Below are positions 24,554 through 34,340 of a DNA stretch of 64,000 bases, piece by piece. The first letter of the stretch is position 1. Every line of letters starts with the position of its first letter. Position numbers and translations under genes: made by a program. Source of the DNA: Tamarix chinensis (lineage: Eukaryota; Streptophyta; Magnoliopsida; Caryophyllales; Tamaricaceae); assembly GCA_030549775.1 (NCBI GenBank), contig CM060175.1:42783415-42847414 (forward strand), in the 5' to 3' direction. The notes under the pieces were generated by a model. It saw nothing but the letters and a program-made list of their open reading frames with translations, was not told where the DNA came from and did no database searches.

Positions 24554-26263
24554 TAATCTAGGAGCCTATCCTAACTTTAATGAGCACTATCAACCATCTA
24601 ATGCACACTTTGAAGTTATCAAACACCACTTTATTCCTAAACTCCCATATAGATCCAATTATAATGAAAAAAGTTGTACGCCAGATATCTCCCCTCAACC
24701 CGATTCCTTTTATACCAAGCCAAGCATAATCATGCTCTTCAATAGAGCCTGAGATCACCCATGCAACGCCCAACCAATCACAAATTTCGTACCAAATCTT
24801 CCTTGCCACAATACAATGAAGAAGCACATGGTTCACCGATTCTCTTTCCACCTTACAAAACAGGCACCCTGTTTCCGTAGGCTCCACAATTTGAAATCTA
24901 GCTAATCTATCTTTAGTATTGAGCCTCTGCTGGACCGCAAACCAAACAATAAGTTCAATCCTTGGAGGGGCCAAGCTGCTCCATATGAAACTGAGATCCA
25001 GGTTTATAGGCCTGCCCCTGTCAGTCTTCTAATATGTTGCCTGACAAAACGATTTGACTGAGAATGACCCATCATCCTCAAAAGCCCATCTGAACATGTC
25101 CTTCTTATCTTTTCTCAGGGGAAATTGTTTAATAATCCCTTCCAACTGCTCTACTTGCTCGATTTCCCAATCAAAAAGAAATTGTCTCCGCCATAGGATC
25201 CATATCCATTGAGTTCCTTCCCACCGCCCCATACCAGCTACCTTCTCTTCCTGTTGGCCCGAAACTCTAAATAGTCTTAGGGAAAACGATTCGCAATGCT
25301 CCTAATGCTGTCTAATCATCATGCCAGAATCTAACAGATCTCCCATCCCCAACAACAAACAACAACCCCTCTTTTAGAATAGGTTTCCCACTTCCCACTT
25401 TTACTATGTCTGTCCACGGCATCCAACCTCGCCGATTCACAAAACTGTGCATACACCCACACTGGTCCCCATGATGAATCAAGGATATCACGTTCTTCTA
25501 CGAAGCACCATCAATAGTGAAATACATCCACCACCATTTGAATAATACTGCATTATTCTTCATGGTTATGTCCCCCACTCCGAGACCTCCCAAACATTTA
25601 AGTCTCTGAAGCACACTCCACCTGACTAAAAGTAAACTTTTCCGTTTCCCATTCAAGTTCTAGAAAAACTTACGCTAAATACTAATCATTTCTTTGATCA
25701 CGCCCTTCGAAATCCTAAATAGGCTCATATAATACATAGGTATGCTATTAAGAATGCTTTTGATTAGAACTAATCTTCCTACTATAGAAAGGACTTTTGA
25801 TTTCCACCTTACTAGCCGCTTGTTTACTTTATCAATCACAGGATCCCAAGTCTGACTTCTTCCCACTTTTGCCCCTAACGGAAGGCCCAAGTAAATGGAG
25901 GGTATATACCAACTGCACATCCTAAAATGTCAGTTGCCTCCCTCTGAAAGTGTTCATCCACGCCAAGACCTATGAGTTCCGTTTTTGCAAAATTAACCCC
26001 CAGCCCCGAGAGCAAAATGAAACAATCAAGTAGTCTCCTCCAATTTATGATATTCTCTGTAGATGCCCTGTAGAAGATCATCGTGTCGTCAGCAAACTGA
26101 AGATGAGTGACATGACACCTAAGCCTCCCCACTCTTACGCCTTGAATCAGCCCATTGTCAACACCTCTTCTGATAATCTGGTTAAAAGCCTCCACCGCTA
26201 GCACAAATAAGAACGGAGATATTAGATCCCCTTGTCTAAGCCCTCTGCCAATAGAAAAAGGAG
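24554..26263 (-). pseudogene. Decayed L1-type LINE, reverse transcriptase to C-terminal zinc region
   Basis: The minus strand encodes, in several frames: FSIGRGLRQGD...SPFLF near 26263-26190 (start of the RT palm), FADD (catalytic YADD-type box) near 26100, the SIYLGLPLGAK...WDPVIDKVNKRL block near 25900-25700, and the zf-RVT region CLFCKVERESVNHVLLHC near 24880. This order is that of plant L1-type LINE ORF2. The endonuclease and the N-terminal part of RT are missing at the 5' side, and the 3' UTR and poly(A) at the 3' side. Frameshifts and stops make it inactive. It abuts the family A 5' LTR in the same orientation. Confidence 0.88.
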
Positions 26264-26297
26264 GGGTGTCGCGTTATAGTTTTAAATATCAAGTGCA
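26260..26297 (+). repeat. Short direct repeat, copy 1 (19-bp exact core)
   Basis: The core CGCGTTATAGTTTTAAATA (26270-26288) recurs exactly at 27630-27648, 1360 bp away. The flanks are partly shared too (ggaggg...gtg before, aagtgca after). Copy 1 begins exactly where LINE similarity stops. Confidence 0.8.
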
Positions 26298-26347
26298 GTA
26301 TGGAGAGAGAAACAGAAGAAGACATATCAAATTGGGTTGATCTCTGG

Positions 26348-26396
26348 ACCACAAACTGTTGTTGAACGGGAACAACTGCTCCCGTAGGACTGTGGT
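26348..26396 (+). other. Two-tier hairpin
   Basis: Outer arms ACCACA/TGTGGT (26348-26353 and 26391-26396) enclose inner arms ACGGGA/TCCCGT (26366-26371 and 26380-26385) with loop ACAACTGC. The fold is compact, but transcription is unknown. Confidence 0.4.
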
Positions 26397-27257
26397 GCAA
26401 TTGGTCTCCTATCTCGCCTAAAAGTTAACACATTAACCTTTCGGAACGTACAATTAAAACCGAAAGCTGTAGAAATTGTGAAAATGATGTCTAGAAATCG
26501 ATTAATTTTTTTGTGGAAAATTAGAAGAGTTTAGTGGAAAAGGAAGAAGGACTCAGCCGCTTTTGTATTTCTTTCTTGTTCTTAAAAAAAAAAATCAAAC
26601 AAAAACTCTTTATATATATATATATGTATGAAGAGAGAAAACAAAATCGGAAAAATCACCGGCCATAGCCCGAGCCACTAGTTCCACAATCAAACGTCAC
26701 AATCCTGGACAAACGGCAGACGCGTGTGGTCCAATGATCTACTACAAAATCCAACCCAAGGCAGGGATTATAAACTATTTCAGAGCAAAGTCTCCCACTA
26801 ATATACAATACCAAAAAAAAAAAAAGACAAAAGCGAGATGCATTTGCCATTGCCTTCAACACGTTCATTGCTGAGTCTCCTTCGTCCTCTATCCAACTCG
26901 ATCTTCACTGGATACGCCTGATACCACCACCAAATGCCAATGATGGTGCTTTAAGAGCAACGAAGAATGAAAATGCGACACCAAGTTCACAGCGAAGGTT
27001 AAGATGACGAAGTTCAGATAGGTGTGGCTAAGAGATATGGTGGCACAAAGTGATGGTTGTGCAAGGAAGATGATGGCATGACGCGAGTATCGGAACCGAA
27101 ACTTGTAAACAAGACAAATAAAACTTATCTAAACCGAAACAAGAAAGAACCGAGACGTTGAAGTATTCCAATGGCTTTAGATTTCCAACTCCCGACGTAT
27201 AGTTCCGCCGGTAATGAATTATACTGCTCCGTTAGGAATACGAGACGAGAATTTTAG

Positions 27258-27452
27258 TAGAGGTGGAAAAATTATTCTTATAATTTATATATTTTATATA
27301 ATTTATTTAAAATTAAATATATTTATTATAATAAATATTTATTTTAAATCTTAATTTAATATAAAATAAATATTTTATTAAAAATATATTTATTATTATT
27401 AAATATTTAATATAAAAAATATAAAATAGAAAGAAAAAAAATTCCACCCCTA
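27258..27452. mobile_element. Possible MITE, about 195 bp, AT-rich
   Basis: The ends are inverted: GAGGTGGAAAAATT on the left and, read inward from the right, GGGGTGGAATTTTT, each next to a TA dinucleotide. The interior is almost pure A/T with many short palindromes. A TA target duplication would fit a Tc1/mariner-type MITE, but the family is not recognised. Confidence 0.45.
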
Positions 27453-27616
27453 TACGAAATAAGCCCTTAGAATTTGTTTGAAATGGGATAAAGTATTTGA
27501 AAGAATGAACATAAATTGAAAGAATGGAAAGGAATACTATTTTACTATGTCAAAGTCCTCTCTTAGCCTCGGCAAATTCTAATCAGTGCATTATTAAACC
27601 AAACTGGGCCCCCGGG

Positions 27617-27654
27617 GGAGGGTTAGTGCCGCGTTATAGTTTTAAATAAGTGCA
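27617..27654 (+). repeat. Short direct repeat, copy 2
   Basis: This is the partner of 26260-26297, with the same exact 19-bp core at 27630-27648. It is preceded by the GC-rich palindrome cccccggggg. Confidence 0.8.
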
Positions 27655-28540
27655 ACTTTCTTATTTTGCTCATTTTTTTAAAAAATAAAATAAATTATAT
27701 TTGCTTTTACCCTTTGAAAAAAAAAACATATAATTATATCAAAATACTTCTGAGAATTTTGTCTATACATAAACGTCCACATTAGTATATTTTTAATATA
27801 TTATAAAATATAAGTACAATAATAGCTAAAGATCCATACAATAATAATAAAACAAGCTAGAGAAGTAATAAGGATGAAGTATAATGTGAATTATGATAAA
27901 ATTTATTCATACCCTTTTAATAAGATAAAATATAACTTATAAGAGTAACCAACCACCGACGTCTACCGGTTACCACCACCGACCAACTACAGAACATCAA
28001 GGATTTAAGTTTGATATGCCTTGCTTACTCATTCATTGAATGGGAGTATAAGATTATTAGACCGAGTAATACCTCATTCATTGACCCGTTACCGAAAGTC
28101 TATTAGTATGAGCTTCCTTTGAATTTGATCAGGGAAAAATAAAAACAGCAATTAATTAAATAATAAAAGAGCTTCCTTTTGAAGTTGGAAGTTTGAACAA
28201 ATATTTTCATCCCGTATTTGTCAATTCCGTTCCACTTACAGTCAAAGTTAAACGTTTCACACCGACTATAAAGTTTGAACGCTTCCTTTCTTCCGCGCCG
28301 TGTGATACTATTAAGACGAAATACACGCAAACGCCTGTGAATAAAAGAAAGATCCCCCAGCCCCTCTCCTCTCTTAATTCATCGAAAGCCATATGCATCT
28401 CTCCATCTTGAACTTCAAACACAACATTTTATTCATACCACCAGAGCAACAGGAGCCTGTATATCTGCACCCAGGTCTTTGATCTCGGTATTGTTGTATT
28501 CTCTGCTGCCTGTAACCTTAGACTTCCATAGCCGGCCAAT

Positions 28541-29848
28541 ATGATGAAATCAACTTTGAGAAAAATCATATCTAAAAGGCGAGCCCGTGAGCGGATGATG
28601 CCTGTTGTTGATCCCCAAATACGTGATTCCTGCTGTCTGGAAAATGAGGAGGAGCAGCGCGTCAAAACCGAAGCCGCGGCAACTGCAGCCACCACCTCCG
28701 CCCGTTCATCGTTAGTCGAATCCACGACGACGGACGATGGCCTCACGGAGATATCTTCGAGACTCGAGGCATCCGCAGAAGCGAGGGATCAAGGAAAATG
28801 CTTAGAATCGGTGCATGAAATCATGGGATTGGGAAAGAGAAGCGAATACAACAAGAAATGGTTCGTAGAAAACGGGACAGCGCGCCTGCTGGCAGTATCG
28901 CTCGCCGCATTTGCTTCGTGTCCGACTACTGTCGAGGAGGACGAGGAGAAGGAGTGCGATTACGACGTTTGTGCCAATAACCTGAAGATCTTAGAGGCAC
29001 TGTTGTCTGCGCTGCATTGGTTGCTCCCGCTGCCGAGACACGATCATGCTGCTGCCTTTAAGCTACTGTTGGCTTCACCTCCTTCCTTGCGATGCATTTT
29101 ATGGTTCTTGAAGCACGGAGATCATTCCTCCAAGAGAAATGCCGTACTCGTATTAAAAGAGCTGGTGCTTCAATCTCTTGATTCTCGTTCTAGTACAGCC
29201 GGCACACAACCGATGGGAACAGCAACGCTAGAAGATCTACCAGGAGTGGACACAATACTGTTCGACTTGATCAAGGAATCCATGATCACTACTCCAACCA
29301 TTTATAGGCCAGCTCTGGAGATTGTTTTCCATCTTCTCAACTCATTTGACAAAAAGGATTCGAAGCTTACTAAATCATTCGTCGGTATGGGTTTGATCGA
29401 TTTACTCATGGAAGTTATAGCTTCGGTAACTAGCCGGAATGTTTGCGAGAAGGCATTGGGCATAGTCGATGTGGTATGCAGAAATAGCGTGCAAGCAAGA
29501 CGGGATGCTTATCGTAATGCTCTAACTATCCCGGTTCTAGTGAAGAAGATCTTGAGGGTATCACAGCTAGCCACAGATTTCTCGGTCTCAACGCTATGGA
29601 TCCTTTGTAAGATTAGTAGTAATAACGAGGAAGAAAATGATAGCGGCGTAAATGTGGGCGTGATTGCCACCGAGGCACTTAGGGTCGGTGCTTTTCAGAA
29701 GTTACTGCTGGTTTTACAAATTGGGTGTAGTGATGCAACAAAGGAGCAGGCGACATATTTGTTGAAATTGTTGAATTCTTACAGACAGAGAGATGGGGTA
29801 GAGTGTATTGAAACTGGAGATTTGAAGGATTTAAAGAGAAGGTTTTGA
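28541..29848 (+). CDS. PUB21-like armadillo protein lacking the U-box (435 aa)
   Basis: This is an intact single-exon ORF, the usual structure for class II plant U-box genes. From about residue 65 to the end it matches the PUB20/21 layout: ISSRLEASAEARDQGKCLESV, the RKSEYNKKWFVENG-type segment (seen as KRSEYNKKWFVENGT), armadillo repeats with WFLKHGDHSSKRNAVLVLKE, CEKALGIVDVVC, NALTIPVLVKKILRVSQLAT, GAFQKLLLVLQIGCSD, and the C-terminal RF ending. Full-length relatives carry a CPISLDLM/DPVT U-box in the first ~110 residues. Here the N-terminus is a basic start (MMKSTLRKIISKRRARERMM), then an Ala/Thr/Ser-rich linker, and no U-box motif is found in any upstream frame. Without it, E2 binding and ubiquitin transfer are not expected. 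It could still bind targets or partner ligases through its ARM repeats. A truncated annotation or an upstream exon remains possible. Confidence 0.85.
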   Translation: MMKSTLRKIISKRRARERMMPVVDPQIRDSCCLENEEEQRVKTEAAATAATTSARSSLVESTTTDDGLTEISSRLEASAEARDQGKCLESVHEIMGLGKRSEYNKKWFVENGTARLLAVSLAAFASCPTTVEEDEEKECDYDVCANNLKILEALLSALHWLLPLPRHDHAAAFKLLLASPPSLRCILWFLKHGDHSSKRNAVLVLKELVLQSLDSRSSTAGTQPMGTATLEDLPGVDTILFDLIKESMITTPTIYRPALEIVFHLLNSFDKKDSKLTKSFVGMGLIDLLMEVIASVTSRNVCEKALGIVDVVCRNSVQARRDAYRNALTIPVLVKKILRVSQLATDFSVSTLWILCKISSNNEEENDSGVNVGVIATEALRVGAFQKLLLVLQIGCSDATKEQATYLLKLLNSYRQRDGVECIETGDLKDLKRRF

Positions 29849-29979
29849 AGTATTTTGTTTTTGTGGTTTGACATAGTTGTATTCTTTATTTGTTTCAAGA
29901 GATTCTTTTATAATCAGTAATACGTACGTAGAAAAATGTAGGGATTTGAGTGCAGAAATGCTCTACATTTGAACGAATC

Positions 29980-29985
29980 AATAAA
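29980..29985 (+). terminator. Candidate polyadenylation signal of the PUB-like gene
   Basis: AATAAA lies about 130 bp after the stop codon in AT-rich 3' sequence. Position and motif fit a plant 3' UTR. Confidence 0.5.
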
Positions 29986-29989
29986 GAAC

Positions 29990-30469
29990 CTAGGCACAGT
30001 CAATCATGACTAATAAGATTACGATCGAAAGTTTAATTTTGCTATTACGCCGTGTTCCAACTAATTAATAATAATAATAATACAAAAATTGAATAATACA
30101 ATAATCATCCATATGTTTTCCTAAAGGATTTCCGTTCCATCTTCCATCTTTTTACATGTCTCAAACCATTATCCACGCCTATTTCTCATGTCCAACGAAT
30201 AAAATAGGACCCCCTCCCAATCGAGTAAAAAAAGATAACATAAAGACCTAGATAGAACCAACTAAAGTTAAGGTCAAATAAATAATGAATTCAAACCAAA
30301 ATGAGCCTCCTCAAAACATACGAGTACGGGTGTAAATAAGATGAGGCGAATCGAACACCTTTGAGTTTGGGTCCTACTCATTTAATAAATAAATTTAAAA
30401 TAAATTCTAGGCTCGACTAGTTTAACTCATGCATTCATGCAAAACATGATTTTTTTTAAGTCTATAATA
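29990..30469. other. Intergenic, nothing recognised
   Basis: AT-rich sequence between the PUB-like gene and the gypsy pol remnant; I see no feature here. Confidence 0.5.
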
Positions 30470-31620
30470 AATGTAAGAAAATTCATAGTTATGGTAATTA
30501 TTTTCTTTAAGATGACTTTCTTTTCAAACTTAATCAAGTTATGTATATCTTATTTTAGTATACGTGATTTACTTATTCAAGAAATACATGAGGGAGGTAT
30601 AGATTGTAACTTTGGTGTTCATAAGACTATGGAGATAATATAAGAAAAATTCTACTAGCCACAAATGATAAAGTCAATACAAGCTATTATTGGGAGATAT
30701 GTAACTTGTCAAAAGAACAAGAGTTTCTTTCATAATGGTTTGTACACTCATTTACCAATTCCTAGTCATTCATTTAAAGGTGTTAGTATGGAATTTATCT
30801 TAGGTTTACCAAGGAAACAAAGGGATTTTATTATGGTGGTGGTAGATAGATTTTCTACAATGTCACATTTTATTTCTTATAATAAAATGGATGATGCAAC
30901 TCATGTGGAAGATTTATATTTCAAGAAAATAGTAAGGTTACATGGTATTCCCAAAATTATAGTATCATATAGAGATGTGAAAATTTTAAGTTACTTTTGG
31001 AAGATACTTTGACATATCTTAGATATTAAGTTGTTTTTTATTACATCTCATCATCCATAAACGAATGGTCAAACCGAAGTGACTAATAGGACATTGGGAA
31101 CATTACTACGAGGATTATTTAATAAGAGTATAAAGGATTGGAATATAAAACTTGCACATGATGAATTTGCATACAATAGGAGTCCTTCTAATACTACTTA
31201 ATGGAATCCATTTCAAGTTGTCTAACAATTTAATCCTTATTTACCTATTGATATGTTGTCATTAAATAAAGGTGATATTCATAAATATGATGTAAAAAAA
31301 TTGAATTCTTTAAAAAAAAACTTCAAGAGAAAATAAAGAATAATATTGAGAAATCTAATGTTAAATGCCAAAACCAAGCAAATAAAAATGTAATTACATA
31401 AGTATTTTCACTAGGAGACTTGGTATGGTTACATTTAAGAAAAGAAAGATTTCCAAACTTAAGAAAGAATAAAGAATGATAAGAGCAAACAGACCATTTA
31501 AATTATTAAGAAAATTTGAAAAAAAATCTTAAGAATTAGAATTACTAGAATCCTATAGGGGAGTTTATAGGGCTTTCAACGTTGGTGCTTTATCTACTTA
31601 TTATAGTGATGCTAATTGAT
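30470..31620 (+). pseudogene. Degenerate Ty3/gypsy (chromovirus-type) integrase
   Basis: Plus-strand frames give, in order: LLIQEIHEGG...NFGVHKTMEII (integrase zinc-binding region), YVTCQKNKSFFHNGLYTHLP, VSMEFILGLPRKQRDFIMVV, VDRFSTMSHFI (first catalytic Asp), HGIPKIIVSYRDVK (the canonical SDRD has become SYRD), then HHP-stop-TNGQTEVTNRTLGTLLRGL, and the post-integrase block LVWLHLRKERFP...FNVGALSTYY. This is the order in plant chromovirus-like pol. Stop codons (for example near 31055 and 31200) and frameshifts make it inactive. No RT or LTRs could be attached to it. Confidence 0.88.
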
Positions 31621-33262
31621 GACAAATTCTTCCTTAAAAGCATCTCCATATCATTATTCTCATGTTAAAGGTCAAAAGATAGCATATTTTGAGAAGTCAC
31701 TAATTGTTCTTGAAAATCTTGAACACTTCATAATAACCCTAATAATGTTTCATTAAGTGATTCTTGAAAGTATTACATATGTTTACAAGAAGAAGGATTC
31801 AACAATGATATCCAGTGATGCAAGGGTTACAAAGTTACATGGAACATAAAACTACAAGACATAAATCTTGATTACTTTATTATTCAATGTATTATTATGA
31901 TTAAGTTTTATGCAGCTTTGATATTTTATGTAAGCTTTGTAATATCTTGTCATCATAATTAATGAAATGAAATGAGAGCATTGAGTCAAAAATCTTTGCA
32001 ATTATATATTCCTTCTTTTCTCTTCAAATGAGGTTAATCTTGATTGATTTTAGGAGTTTTTTTGTATAGAAATTGGTGCATTTTCTTTAGAATTCTTTTG
32101 ATATTGGAGAAGATCAAAACCTTCCAATTGTATGTTGCATTGAAGTGTCCATAAAATCAAATTTCTTCCAATTTTGGTTGGCATATTTCTTCTTCAATTC
32201 AAACAGAAAGACCTTGCATTTGTGAAAGATAAATCATCCATTATCTTATAAATTAGTTTTCATTTTTTTATTCTCTTAGGAATTGAGGTCTTTCTAGATA
32301 ACATCATGTAGGAGTTTTAAGCTAGAGGATTTTCTTTAACGTAATGCATTCTTATCTCTAACATGAATAAGGTCATATGTTGTTTGTTGTGGTTTTGATT
32401 GCTAGCATTCTTAACTCTAACATGAATAAGGTGATAAGTTTTTGTTGTGGTTTTGATTGCTTGGTATGTTCTATGATGTTTATGTAATATGTTGAGTTCT
32501 TAATTTCAAGCATGTTGCTATATTTTTATGTATGAAGTTTTGGAGAATGTTTGAGTACTTTTAGTATTATGCATGGTTGAAATTATAATCAAAATGTTGT
32601 AATTATATAGAACATTTAATATATAAGGCCCAAAGGAAGAACATTAGATAACAAGAAAACATGGTAAAAATCAAATCTATTTAGGTTTGGTACGACTAGA
32701 CTAGTCGACTGGTCCCAGGGACCGACTGATCCAAAACTAAAACTGGAATTAACAAGATGGTTGAATAATTGATACTTCAATCACAAAATAGAACCTGAAA
32801 TTAGGTTATATTAGATAGGATAACCTAAGTAATATTCAGTGGCTTGTGTGCCTTAGTTAGTGTTTAGTGTCAACATTTACACCTAATTAGTTTGATATTT
32901 GGAATTTGATAATGGAATCTTATAGGTCTTCCCAATATGCATATATATGGTTTGGTTATCTTTTGTGGCCTTAGTCTATGAGAGAAGTCTGGTGGATGTT
33001 GAAAATCCTTGAAAAAAGCCCCTTGGCACTAGCAGTAGTGTGGTGGGTAGGGCAGACCCAAAATTACATATTCCCTCTCACCTACAAGACCAAGTGTGGT
33101 TGATGTTGAAGATCCTTGAAAAAATCCCCTTGGCATTAGAGTGATGCGGTGATGGGAGTTGCAATTCAACATTCGTCCTAGTCTTGGAATATAGACAGTT
33201 TTTTAATTTCATGATAATGTAATTTGGGTGAGGCAGACCCAAAATTTAGCGTACGCCTCCTC
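31621..33262 (-). repeat. Downstream part of a minus-strand family B copy
   Basis: On the minus strand, 32690-32730 matches the plus-strand sequence at about 4550-4610 (ctagggaccag...cataccaaacc), which places this region in the same kind of element as 2677-7496. It appears to continue the copy whose terminus is at 38609, split by the insertion of 33263-37802. A duplicated tract (gcagacccaaaatt...gaccaagt...gaagatc) occurs at 33050-33130 and on both sides of that insertion. No gene is seen. Confidence 0.5.
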
Positions 33263-33989
33263 TGTAACACCCTAAAATTCACTACTAAAAAATTTCATTT
33301 AAATTAATATTTAGCAAAAGTAATTAAATTAAAACAAGTGAATTTCGGGAATGTTACCACCGTGATTAGTACAAGCCCGACCCACGGTTGTTCCCGTGCT
33401 AACCACAAGGCTAAAAGAAATTTAATAACCATCATAAATCAAACCCAAGCAAGACTTCAAATAAGCATTAAACAATTATAAGATAGAAATCAGAGTGCGT
33501 GAAAAAGAGTCATAATCTAGAGTACAGAGTCAAAGTTCCTTAAAAGATAAAAGGTCTACAAAGCGATAAAGGTTTAGTTCTGAAAAATCCAATACAAAAT
33601 AGAAAATCATAAAGAATAAATTCTAGTCACGCCTCTCTCGATCTCCTTGCCAAGCCCGTGCTCAACACTCAGCCCCGCCTGATGCTTCGTAAACATTGAA
33701 GGCATCGAAAAAGGTATCAACAACCTGCACAAAGTCAGAGGGGCCTTCTGCTCGTGGGAATGAGCAGCACCCATGAAATGGGTGGTCGGTATGTTACGTA
33801 ATAGGTAAGGTAACCATGCACTAAGGCCAACACACAAAGGCATATAATCCAAACATAATAACATAACAGCATACAACCATTTCAGATAAATAAAGGTCAA
33901 ATTTTAGTCAAATTAGATTAATTATTTAATCTCTGATTGGTACTCATTTTACACCATGTTTTTTATTAATCCATGCGAGTACGGGAACC

Positions 33990-34340
33990 CCACTATCATA
34001 CCCGGTGAATCAATCACTTACAAGGCAAAACGCACTTGGCCACTATTATATGTCGATGGATCAGCCTCCAAGGCAAGATGCTCCTGGCCACTATTATTCG
34101 TCGGCGGATCGGTCTGGCCCCAACTCTCATGGTGTTCCACTGTAAATACTTATTGTCATTTATGTGTCTTAGCAAACTTAGGGTTTGGTTTATCAAGCTC
34201 AGGATCCCCCACTATTATAGCTGGTGGATCGGTCACTTATAGGACAGAACGCACCTAACCACTATTACGGCCGGTGGAGCGGTCACTTATAGGGCAGAAT
34301 GCACCTAACCACTATTATATGCCAGTGGATCGGTCTGGGC
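33990..34340 (+). repeat. Nested tandem repeat: 49-50 bp units in two groups of three
   Basis: CACTATTAT-type starts lie at 33991, 34040, 34089 and again at 34210, 34260, 34310. Each group ends with atcggtctgg followed by a ttccact-type tail, giving a higher-order unit of about 220 bp. Diverged relatives occur at 61940-62130. Confidence 0.85.

Larger units (their letters stand above)
26264..28540. other. Intergenic sequence before the PUB-like gene
   Basis: No coding region is recognised. It includes the two copies of a 19-bp direct repeat, a compact hairpin (26348-26396), a possible MITE (27258-27452) and a GC-rich palindromic cccccggggg (27610-27619). A 70-codon minus ORF (26656-26868) has a hydrophobic start but no recognisable family. 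The last few hundred bases probably hold the promoter and 5' UTR of the gene at 28541; no clear TATA box could be chosen. Confidence 0.5.

Noticed and set aside
18084..26263. A single chimeric LINE/LTR co-insertion event
   Set aside because: The LINE carries many frame breaks while the LTRs are nearly identical, there is no poly(A) at 18084, and no target duplication joins 18083 to 26264; mentioned only as one hypothesis for the junction.
27606..27620. The GC-rich palindrome cccccggggg as a cloning or assembly artefact
   Set aside because: It is short and continuous with the direct repeat at 27617; there is no vector-like sequence around it, so an artefact cannot be supported.
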